Of a DNA stretch of 64,000 nucleotides, positions 36,114-43,574 are shown in pieces. Origin of the DNA: Candidatus Kuenenia stuttgartensis (lineage in GTDB: Bacteria; Planctomycetota; GCA-002687715; CAIWVZ01); assembly GCA_945860915.1 (NCBI GenBank), contig CAMARR010000002.1, forward strand, positions 248,001-312,000, in the 5' to 3' direction. The notes below the pieces were generated by a model. The model saw only the letters and a program-made list of their open reading frames with translations. It made no database searches and had not been told where the DNA came from. Both the position numbers and the translations under genes were made by a program. Position 1 is the first letter of the stretch, and each line of letters starts with the position of its first letter.

Positions 36114-36812
36114 TCAGCCGTGGCGCTTGACAGCCGCCGCCCAGTTGACGTTCTTCATAAATGCCTCGATATAGTCGGCGCGCTTCAGACCATACTGTGC
36201 GATGAACGCGTGTTCGAACACATCCATGATGAGGATGATGGGACACGCCGCGAGATGGCCGCCGTCATGCTCGGCGATCCATGTGTTGAAGAGCCGCCCC
36301 GACCAGCCGTCCATCACGAGCGCGGCCCAGCCGATTCCGCGGGCCTTGCCCGTGTTCTTGAAGTCGGTCTCCCACGCGGCGTACGAACCGAAATCGCGAA
36401 TGATGGCTTTGCCAAGGGGCGAATCCGCCGCGAGCGCGTCTTTCCCACCGAGATTCTCGAAGTAAAGCTCGTGCAACCGCATTCCATTGAATTCCCAGCC
36501 GAACCTACGACGTAGTTCCGCCGCCGCGACTGAGCCCGACTTGGAAGCCTTCGACATCTCGCCAAGCTCGGCGATGAGCGCATTCGTATTCTTGACATAG
36601 CCCTCGTAGAGAGTGAAATGCGTGCGAAGAAGTGGCTCATCGAAGCCCAGCATCCCAACAAGTCCGGAGTAGTCGCGCGCCGTGTAGGGGCCACCTGCGG
36701 GGGCGGATGCCTTAGTGTCTTGCGGGATGACGCTAGGGATAGCCATCCCTGCAGCGATGGCCAGAGCGCCGGTTTTGAGTACCTGACGTCGATTGGGATT
36801 TGTACTTTCCAT
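36114..36812 (-). CDS. Fe/Mn superoxide dismutase, Tat-exported
   Basis: 232 aa superoxide dismutase with a twin-arginine signal (NRRQVLKTGALAIAAGMA). Metal ligands follow the family pattern: His65 (RTHFTLYEGYVKNTN), His114 (FNGMRLHELYFENLGG), Asp197 and His201 (MDVFEHAF). DVFEHAF replaces the usual DVWEHAY, a change next to the active site. Converts extracytoplasmic superoxide to peroxide and oxygen; Fe versus Mn cannot be decided. Single gene with its own terminator (36041-36093), lying between two related secreted aromatic-rich protein genes. Confidence 0.93.
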   Translation of the reverse strand: MESTNPNRRQVLKTGALAIAAGMAIPSVIPQDTKASAPAGGPYTARDYSGLVGMLGFDEPLLRTHFTLYEGYVKNTNALIAELGEMSKASKSGSVAAAELRRRFGWEFNGMRLHELYFENLGGKDALAADSPLGKAIIRDFGSYAAWETDFKNTGKARGIGWAALVMDGWSGRLFNTWIAEHDGGHLAACPIILIMDVFEHAFIAQYGLKRADYIEAFMKNVNWAAAVKRHG

Positions 36813-37075
36813 GATGCGGTTCCTCCTGCACGGGTCAGTGCGGATCTCATGCTACGCATCGCACGCGGCCTAGCGATGTCCTCCACCGATGACGTTTTGT
36901 CCCCGTATGGCGACGACCGTCGCCTCGATCCGTGCACGATTGATCCATAAGTATTTGTATTTAATGAACTTACAAAGCACGCCATCACTTAATGAGTTTG
37001 GCATGCGGCGCGCATAGAGACCAAGGCAAGGCCGACCGGGAATCCCCCCGATCTCCCTTCCAAGGAGTTCTCGCC
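36813..37075. promoter_or_regulatory. Divergent intergenic region with an AT-rich core
   Basis: 263 bases between the divergent dismutase gene and the small secreted protein gene, the longest non-coding gap in the window. A core around 36938-37005 is AT-rich compared with its surroundings and probably holds promoters; a weak TTGATC (36940-36945) to TAATGA pair with 16-17 spacing points rightwards, but I do not consider it proven. An AAGGAG ribosome site (37061-37067) serves the right-hand gene. I see no gene or RNA structure here. Confidence 0.45.
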
Positions 37076-37504
37076 ATGCGCCGTTTCGCCACGATCGCTG
37101 TTGCAGTCGCTGCACTTTCGCTCCCGGCTCTCGCCCAAGGCCATGTTCAGGCCGGTGGTTTTCTGAACCTCCTCATCGGCCAGTCGCGCGATTCGCGCAG
37201 GGAACTCACCTGCGAGCCGTCGAGGCCCTCGTTCTTCGGGCACGGCCACTACGAAACGCGGCAAATTCAGGTTTGGGTCCCCGCGACAACGAGGCAGGTG
37301 TGGGTCGAACCGGAATACTGCTGGAATGTCGACCCCTGCGGAAACTCGTATCGCGTCATGGTGAGGGCGGGTTACTTCCGCTCGGTTTGCGAGCCGGCTC
37401 ACTACGAAATGCGGGACTATCAGGTTTGGGTCGATGGCCGTTTCGGGGGGCGCCGTGAAGGCTTCCGCGACGATCACCGAGACCGTCCTCGATATCAACG
37501 CTAA
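37076..37504 (+). CDS. Small secreted protein with Tyr/Trp-rich repeats
   Basis: 142 aa starting at ATG 37076, eight bases after AAGGAG, with a signal peptide (RRFATIAVAVAALSLPALAQ). The mature part has repeated short units of the form Y-x-x-x-x-x-V-W-V: HYETRQIQVWVPATTR, RQVWVEPEYCWNVDP and HYEMRDYQVWVDGRFGG. The WNVDPCGNSYRVMVRAG stretch aligns by eye with VDPLGNTYEAVVEPG in the large secreted protein at 34236-35918, so the two are probably homologous. It contains three Cys. Role unknown; envelope structure or binding is plausible. Confidence 0.75.
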   Translation: MRRFATIAVAVAALSLPALAQGHVQAGGFLNLLIGQSRDSRRELTCEPSRPSFFGHGHYETRQIQVWVPATTRQVWVEPEYCWNVDPCGNSYRVMVRAGYFRSVCEPAHYEMRDYQVWVDGRFGGRREGFRDDHRDRPRYQR

Positions 37505-37565
37505 TTCTGCGCAAGATGGTGGGTTAAATGGAGTGCCGATGGAAGCCGAAGGCACGTTAGGAACC

Positions 37566-38492
37566 ATGAAGCCCCTCACCCCACCACGCCGGATCAAAGT
37601 CCTAGGTGTCCCTCTCGATCTCGGGGCGGGACACCGCGGCGTTGACATGGGCCCCTCCGCAATCCGCGTTGCCGGACTACTCGAAGGACTTCGTGGGCTC
37701 GGTTACACCGTCGAGGACCTCGGCAACATCTTCGTCCCCCCGCCGCAATCGCGGGACCCCGGCGATCCCAAGGCCCGATTCCTCAAAGAGATTCGACAAG
37801 CATGTAGCGAAATCGCTGGGACTCTTGACGCTCATCTCGACGATGACGTACGTCCCGTCATCCTCGGAGGCGACCACTCGCTTGCGATGGGAAGCGTGGC
37901 AGGCACGTCAGCCTGGTGGAAGCGCAAGGGTCATGACATCGGTTTGATCTGGGTCGATGCCCATGCGGACATGAACACTCCCGATTCGTCGCCGACCGGC
38001 AACATCCATGGCATGCCTCTCGCGCACCTCCTCGGCATGGGACGCGAGGAACTCACTAATATCGGAGGTGTCGGGGCCAAGGTGGTCGCAGAGAATGTCG
38101 TGCTGATCGGAATCCGGAGTGTCGACGTCGAGGAACGCGAAATCGTTCGGCAATCGGGTGTCACGGTGTTCACCATGCGCGATATCGACGAAATCGGAAT
38201 CCGTCGCGTGATGGAACGCGCGATTCAGATCGTCACGCATCGAACAGCCGGATTTCACCTCTCCTACGACGTTGACGGAGTCGACGCGCTTGAAGCACCA
38301 GGAGTCGGAACTCCCGTACGTGGCGGCCTCACCTACCGCGAGGCCCACCTCATTGCGGAGATGGCCCACGATTCAGGCCGCCTGTTGGCCATGGACGTCA
38401 CCGAAGTCAACCCGGTCGAGGACACTCGTAATCAAACCGGACGGCTCGCCGCGGAGCTGGTTTTCTCCGCATTCGGTCGCCGGATCCTCTAG
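37566..38492 (+). CDS. Arginase / agmatinase family (ureohydrolase)
   Basis: Binuclear manganese enzyme hydrolysing arginine to ornithine and urea. From ATG 37566 (AGGA site; earlier in-frame ATG at 37539) the protein has 308 aa. Metal ligands are His104 (GGDHS), Asp131, His133, Asp135 (DAHADMNTP) and Asp235/Asp237 (LSYDVDGVD); GNIHGMPLAHLLG is the arginase-type substrate segment, and ITHR-like C-terminal helices follow. The pattern favours arginase over agmatinase. It begins a plus-strand gene series but is separated by 100 bases from the ABC genes, so it may be a separate transcript. Confidence 0.92.
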   Translation: MKPLTPPRRIKVLGVPLDLGAGHRGVDMGPSAIRVAGLLEGLRGLGYTVEDLGNIFVPPPQSRDPGDPKARFLKEIRQACSEIAGTLDAHLDDDVRPVILGGDHSLAMGSVAGTSAWWKRKGHDIGLIWVDAHADMNTPDSSPTGNIHGMPLAHLLGMGREELTNIGGVGAKVVAENVVLIGIRSVDVEEREIVRQSGVTVFTMRDIDEIGIRRVMERAIQIVTHRTAGFHLSYDVDGVDALEAPGVGTPVRGGLTYREAHLIAEMAHDSGRLLAMDVTEVNPVEDTRNQTGRLAAELVFSAFGRRIL

Positions 38493-38547
38493 TTCCGGGC
38501 GTCCCTGACTTCTGAGGGTTGGGAGACCCCACGGAGCGGCGTATCCC

Positions 38548-38583
38548 TTCCCTGCGTATCGGGGCATTAACCTCGACAGGGAA
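38548..38583. other. Inverted repeat before the ABC transporter operon
   Basis: TTCCCTG (38548-38554) and CAGGGAA (38577-38583) form a 7-base inverted repeat with a 22-base spacer, ending nine bases before the ATPase start. It could be an operator or a leader hairpin; no T-run follows. Low confidence because short repeats arise by chance. Confidence 0.3.
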
Positions 38584-38592
38584 TCAGAAAGC

Positions 38593-39537
38593 ATGATCAA
38601 CCTCCAAGCGGAGCGACTCGGTCACCTCTACGGAGATCACCGGGCGCTTGTGGATGTAAGTTTCGAAATCGAGCAAGGCTCGGTCGTCGGCCTCGTCGGC
38701 CCGAACGGCGCAGGCAAGTCGACCACGATGAAGATCCTGACCGGCTACCTCGTTCCCTCATTCGGGAGCGTACGAGTCGCGGGCATCGACATGGTCGCAT
38801 CGCGCCTAGCCGCTCAGCGCCACGTGGGGTACCTCCCCGAAAGCGCTCCGCTCTACAAGGACATGGTGGTTCAGGACTATCTCGCCTACATGGCGCGCCT
38901 GAAAGGGGTCGACTCTGGCAACCGCGCGCGACGCCTTGGTTTCGTCGTCAGCGCATGTTCCCTGCGCGACGTCCTTACACAGCCGATTGGATCTCTCTCG
39001 AAGGGTTTCCGCCAGAGAGTTGGACTCGCGCAGGCCATGGTCCACGATCCTTCCATCCTGATTCTCGACGAGCCCACCTCGGGGCTCGATCCGAACCAGA
39101 TTCTTGAGATCCGTGACGTCATTCGCGATCTCGGCAAATCGAAGACCGTTGTTCTGTCGACTCACGTCCTCAGCGAAGTCGAAGCCATGTGCCGACGCGC
39201 GGTCGTCATCGTCGGCGGATCGGTCCACGCGGACGTTCCGGTTGGTCAGGGCGACCACGAAGCGGAAATCGTCGTAGTTGATGCACCGTCGGATCTCGCG
39301 GACGCCTTCGCGAAAGTCCCCCACGCAGTCCGCGTCGCCAGCATCACAAAGGACGGCAATTCCACGCGCTTTCGCGTGACGACCTCGAAGTCCGCTCAGT
39401 CGCTGCTTGAATCGTTCGGGCGCGTCTGCGCCGAACGACGCTGCGTCGTCGCGGCTCTTGGAAGCGCCAGGACCGATCTCGAAGATATTTTCCGCAAGTT
39501 GCAGAGCGCCAAGTCCGCGCCAAAGGAAGTCGTCTGA
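38593..39537 (+). CDS. ABC transporter ATP-binding protein (GldA-like)
   Basis: 314 aa ATPase of an ABC-2-type transporter, closest in layout to the GldA/CcmA-like group. Walker A GPNGAGKST (36-44), signature GSLSKGFRQRVGLAQAM, Walker B ILILDEPTSGLDPNQ, and the switch His in VVLSTHVLSEVEAM are all present, so ATP hydrolysis is expected. A C-terminal regulatory extension of about 100 residues follows. It overlaps the permease gene by TGATG and precedes GldG-type and DUF4340 genes, a conserved arrangement in several phyla. Confidence 0.93.
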   Translation: MINLQAERLGHLYGDHRALVDVSFEIEQGSVVGLVGPNGAGKSTTMKILTGYLVPSFGSVRVAGIDMVASRLAAQRHVGYLPESAPLYKDMVVQDYLAYMARLKGVDSGNRARRLGFVVSACSLRDVLTQPIGSLSKGFRQRVGLAQAMVHDPSILILDEPTSGLDPNQILEIRDVIRDLGKSKTVVLSTHVLSEVEAMCRRAVVIVGGSVHADVPVGQGDHEAEIVVVDAPSDLADAFAKVPHAVRVASITKDGNSTRFRVTTSKSAQSLLESFGRVCAERRCVVAALGSARTDLEDIFRKLQSAKSAPKEVV

Positions 39538-40262
39538 TGGGCCACTCTCTCACGGTGGCGACGAAGGAACTCCGTTCGTCGCTCAATTCACCCTTGGCTT
39601 ACGTATTCATCGGCGTGTTTACGATCGCATCGTGGGCCATCTTCTTCTTCGTCGAGAAGTTCTTCGCTCGCGACGAAGCCACCATGCGAAGCCTCTTCAC
39701 TTGGATGCCTTGGTTACTGCTTGCCGTCGGCCCAGCGCTCACGATGAGCCTTTGGGCAAGTGAGCGTCGTGTCGGCACTTGGGAGATTCTCGCGACCTCG
39801 CCAGTCTCGACATCGAATCTCGTCGTTGGAAAATTCCTTGCCGCGCTCGGACTCTTGGTACTCGCGCTGGCCTTCACGATTCCGATTGCGACAACGGTGA
39901 ATGGATTTGGCAACCTTGACTTTGGCGCGACACTCGGAGGCTACCTAGGCTGCGTTCTTCTCGGTTCCGTGTTCATCGCCGCAGGGCTCTTCTGCTCGTC
40001 CCTTGTGCAGGATGAGCTGGTTGCATTGGTCCTAGGGTGGACGATCGGCGCAGTTCTCATGCTGCCCGGGCTCGGCTTCTGGGAGAGTCTAGTTGGCACA
40101 AACGCCGCATCGGCATTGCGCCAGTTTGGCGTCGGCGCTCGCTTCGAGGCGTCCGCGCGCGGACTCCTCGAGCTTCGCGACATCGTCCTCTACATTTCGT
40201 TGACTGTAGGACTTCTGAGCGCCAATGGCGCTGTGGTGGCGAGCCGTCGCCACGGAAACTGA
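39537..40262 (+). CDS. ABC-2 type transporter permease (GldF-like)
   Basis: 241 aa integral membrane protein with about six helices (for example YVFIGVFTIASWAIFFFVEKF and LGGYLGCVLLGSVFIAAGLF). SLTVATKELRSSLNSPLAYVF at the start and RRVGTWEILATSPVSTSNLV in the first loop are typical of the ABC-2 permeases paired with GldA-like ATPases. Translationally coupled to the ATPase gene; ten bases separate it from the GldG-type gene. Confidence 0.9.
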   Translation: MGHSLTVATKELRSSLNSPLAYVFIGVFTIASWAIFFFVEKFFARDEATMRSLFTWMPWLLLAVGPALTMSLWASERRVGTWEILATSPVSTSNLVVGKFLAALGLLVLALAFTIPIATTVNGFGNLDFGATLGGYLGCVLLGSVFIAAGLFCSSLVQDELVALVLGWTIGAVLMLPGLGFWESLVGTNAASALRQFGVGARFEASARGLLELRDIVLYISLTVGLLSANGAVVASRRHGN

Positions 40263-40272
40263 GGGAGGACCC

Positions 40273-42510
40273 ATGAGACCTGCAAAATGGAATCTTCTTT
40301 TCGGAGCGATCCTCGTGCTCGCGAATGTGTTCGCGTTCAATGGAATCCTCTCCAACTTTCACGGCGGCCGCATGGACCTCACGGAACGGGGGGACTGGAC
40401 GCTCGCGCCCGAGACGGTCGAAATTCTCCGAGAACCCGAAGAGCCGCTTGAGATCTACTTCTTCTTCACTCCCTTGGAGAAACAGCACCAACTCTTGCGG
40501 CCACTGATCCCGCTCATGTCGGACAGCCTGCGGGAGATGGAAGCCGCTTCAGAAGGGCACGTCAAGCTGCATCTCATCGATTGGGATACAGCCGACAAGG
40601 AACTTCAGACTCGCGCAGGCGAAGACTTCGGTGTCAAGCCAGTCACGGTCCCCATCCGAACTGCGGATGAGTCAACAACACGGCTCACCTACTTCTCCAT
40701 GGTCATCCGCTATGGCGATCGCAGCGAGCGCTACGACATGTCCGACCTCTATCGCGTCATCAACAGTGATGCCGATACGGGAGTCGTCCTCGGACTCCAG
40801 AATATCGAGTACCTCGTCGCGAAGGGCATCACGAAAGTCGTTCGTGGCTTTGCGAGCATCGGCGCATCTCTCCTGACTTCGGGAGAAACAGCGAACGTCA
40901 CCGTCGTGATCACGCCAAGCGAACAGATGCCCGCTCACATGAAGGACCTCGAAGGCCGCATGCGCAAGGTGCTTGATCGCCTAGCGATGGATGCGGGCGG
41001 CAAGCTCAAATCCGAGTTCGTCGACCCAACCGGCAAGACACCGGAGAAATCCGCGTTGCGTGCGCGCCTCAAGCGCGAGCACGGTGTTCGCGAAATCCCA
41101 CTCGACCTCGAAGGCAATGAGAAGGTGTGGCCTTGGGTGATCGTCAAGGTCGGCAAGAAGTCCGATGTCTTCCCGCTCTTCAGCTACTCGGAGGAAATCT
41201 CTGAAGCCACCGTTCGGGAAGCACTCGAGGGCACACTCAAGGGCTTGATCCCGGGCTTCCTTACTGTCGTCGGCGTTGTCTCCCCCGATCCGAAGCCAGA
41301 CCCCATGGCCCAGATGATGGGTAAGCCTGAAGCACCAGGCGAGTTCCGTCAGCTCAACGCCGTACTCGGAACCGAGTACGAAATGAAGGACGTCGATCTC
41401 AATTCGGGATCACCTGTCCCTGCTGATGTCTCGGTCTTGTTGATCCTACGACCCAAAGACATGACGGAACGTGCGCTCTACGAGATCGATCGCTTTGTCA
41501 TGCGTGGCGGGAGGCTCGTTGTATGCGCCGACACTCACGGTGTTGATGTACAGGGTTCGATGGCCGAGCAGGCACTCAAGATGGCGTCGACGGACCTTGG
41601 CACCTTTAAAGAACTTCTCGCTTCGTGGGGTGCAGACGTCGGCGAAGGCGTTCTTGTTGATACGCGTTGTGACAAGATCGCAATTCCAAAGACGGTCATG
41701 ATCGCCGGCCAGCGCGTGCAGGTTATGGGCGATGCCAAACACCCGGCCATGCTGTACTTCGCAAGCGGCGAGGGCATGACTCCGTCATCGCAACTGACAG
41801 GTGGCCTTGCCTCAGTTACGCTCGCGTACGCGGCTCCGGTGACGGTCTCCGAGGCTCGGCCGGCCGCCGAGAGTCGCCCGGCCAAGACCGGCAAGCCTGC
41901 CACGGTCACGACCGAGACCTTCCTCACAACTTCGGCTGAGTCGGGTTCCGTCTCGGACGTCGCCTCCGCGGATGCGCTGCTCGACGCTGGCTACAAGGCT
42001 TCGGGCAACGCAAAAGAACGAACGGTTGGACTTGTTCTTCGAGGCAAATTTCCATCGTGGTTCGCCGGAAAGCCAGTCCCCGGTCTCCCCCCGAAGAAGG
42101 AGGGAGCGCAAACGCGACCGGCCGACGATGAAGACTCCGGGCCACCTCCAAGTGCCATCTCAAAGGACACGACGATGGTCGTGATCGGCGACGCTGACTT
42201 CATCTCGCCGCTATTTATGTCTTGGACAGATCTTTCAGAAGCACTGAAGGGCAATGTGGCGCTCCTACGCAACGCCATCGATATTGGTGGGTCCGACCCC
42301 GCACTCCTCAAGATTCGCTCGCGAGAAGACATGCGCCGACCACTCACCGCATTGCGCAAGATGCCTGAGGCGGACCGCGCGTCGGCCACGTCGCTCGCAC
42401 GTTGGCTCGCGCTCGTATTCCCGTTGGGGATCCTACTGGTCCTCGGAGTCGTTTGGCGAGTCATCCAAGCTCAGCGGAAGTCCATCGACCTTACCGGAAT
42501 GGAGGGCTGA
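40273..42510 (+). CDS. GldG family protein (ABC-transporter-associated substrate-binding-like)
   Basis: 745 aa membrane-anchored protein starting at ATG 40273 after GGAGGA. An N-terminal helix (about 7-25) is followed by a large extracytoplasmic part in the IFT52/GldG superfamily fold: LAPETVEILREPEEPLEIYF, RMRKVLDRLAMDAGG, TVVGVVSPDP and MRGGRLVVCADTHGVDVQ. A C-terminal helix (about 712-735, LALVFPLGILLVLGVVWR) ends the chain. In Bacteroidota GldG is needed for gliding, but in other phyla this gene set has no proven role. Confidence 0.87.
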   Translation: MRPAKWNLLFGAILVLANVFAFNGILSNFHGGRMDLTERGDWTLAPETVEILREPEEPLEIYFFFTPLEKQHQLLRPLIPLMSDSLREMEAASEGHVKLHLIDWDTADKELQTRAGEDFGVKPVTVPIRTADESTTRLTYFSMVIRYGDRSERYDMSDLYRVINSDADTGVVLGLQNIEYLVAKGITKVVRGFASIGASLLTSGETANVTVVITPSEQMPAHMKDLEGRMRKVLDRLAMDAGGKLKSEFVDPTGKTPEKSALRARLKREHGVREIPLDLEGNEKVWPWVIVKVGKKSDVFPLFSYSEEISEATVREALEGTLKGLIPGFLTVVGVVSPDPKPDPMAQMMGKPEAPGEFRQLNAVLGTEYEMKDVDLNSGSPVPADVSVLLILRPKDMTERALYEIDRFVMRGGRLVVCADTHGVDVQGSMAEQALKMASTDLGTFKELLASWGADVGEGVLVDTRCDKIAIPKTVMIAGQRVQVMGDAKHPAMLYFASGEGMTPSSQLTGGLASVTLAYAAPVTVSEARPAAESRPAKTGKPATVTTETFLTTSAESGSVSDVASADALLDAGYKASGNAKERTVGLVLRGKFPSWFAGKPVPGLPPKKEGAQTRPADDEDSGPPPSAISKDTTMVVIGDADFISPLFMSWTDLSEALKGNVALLRNAIDIGGSDPALLKIRSREDMRRPLTALRKMPEADRASATSLARWLALVFPLGILLVLGVVWRVIQAQRKSIDLTGMEG

Positions 42511-42513
42511 TCC

Positions 42514-43572
42514 ATGTCCAAACTCAACATCGTTCTTCTCGTGGCCCTCGTGATTCAGGTTGGCTACCTCGCGCTAGGCAAGCACGGCAACGAAGTGACA
42601 GGCACTTCGCTGAAAGAGGCGGGAGTCGCGGGCCGCCAACCTTTCGCCGGCCTGATGCTCGATCAGGTACGCGAAATCACCTTGACTGCAGCAGACAAGC
42701 CCGCCCTTCGAATCGTCTCGCAGGCCGTGAAAGAGGGCGACACCACGAAGACCACGTGGGTCCTGGCGGATCGGGACAACCATGCGGCGAAAAGCTCCGA
42801 AGCGGAGAAGACCATCGATACGCTTCGCCGCGCCAAGTTCTCGCGCGTCTTGAGCGGCCAGTCAAAGCGATGGGCTGGACTCGGCGTTGGCGAGGCGAAT
42901 GCGTCGGTGCACTGCATCGTCAAGGGTGACGGCGGCAAGATCCTTGCTGACGTCTACCTTGGAGATTCTCGTCAAGCCAACACCACGCACTTCCGCATTG
43001 CGGGCGACGACAATGTTTATGCTGCCGCCGACGTCAACACTTGGAGTTTCGGTGTTGAGGCCTCGGCCTGGGTGGACGCATCGTGGATGGACCTCCCGGT
43101 GGATAAGGTGACCCGGATCCGCATGGTCAGCGAGGGCAAAACGATCGAACTCAAGAAGGAGCTGCCTTCAACTCTGCCGACAACCGCGCCGGCCGAAATG
43201 ATCGCCACGTGGAAGGTGACCGAGGGCGGCGATGGCCATGCGGTCGATACGACCAAGGTCGAAACATGGCTGCGCGGCCTCTGTCAGCTGTCGATCGCCG
43301 ATCCCATCGGCAAGACCCGCAAGCCCGAATATGGATTTGAATCGCCGTTATCGTCCGTCACCATCGTGACCGAAGATGGGAAAGAGACCATGATTCTCGT
43401 TGGCGCGGAGCGGAAACCACAAGGGGATTACTACGCAACCGCGACTGGCCGAGAGTTCGTCGTCACGTTGCGATCGTGGACAGTCACGGATCATTTTAAG
43501 AAGAAGTTCGAAGACCTCGAGGTCACCCCTGCGGGTGGCGGCGGCCACGAGGGCCACGACCACAAGGACTGA
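42514..43572 (+). CDS. DUF4340 domain-containing protein
   Basis: 352 aa protein with an N-terminal membrane anchor (NIVLLVALVIQVGYLAL) and DUF4340-like extracytoplasmic repeats (VREITLTAADKPALRIV; VTRIRMVSEGKTIELKK), a family that usually follows GldG genes. The C-terminus is His-rich (GGGGHEGHDHKD), perhaps binding metal. Three bases separate it from the GldG-type gene and two from the rhodanese gene, so all five genes from 38593 should be one transcript. Function unknown. Confidence 0.85.
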   Translation: MSKLNIVLLVALVIQVGYLALGKHGNEVTGTSLKEAGVAGRQPFAGLMLDQVREITLTAADKPALRIVSQAVKEGDTTKTTWVLADRDNHAAKSSEAEKTIDTLRRAKFSRVLSGQSKRWAGLGVGEANASVHCIVKGDGGKILADVYLGDSRQANTTHFRIAGDDNVYAAADVNTWSFGVEASAWVDASWMDLPVDKVTRIRMVSEGKTIELKKELPSTLPTTAPAEMIATWKVTEGGDGHAVDTTKVETWLRGLCQLSIADPIGKTRKPEYGFESPLSSVTIVTEDGKETMILVGAERKPQGDYYATATGREFVVTLRSWTVTDHFKKKFEDLEVTPAGGGGHEGHDHKD

Positions 43573-43574
43573 AC

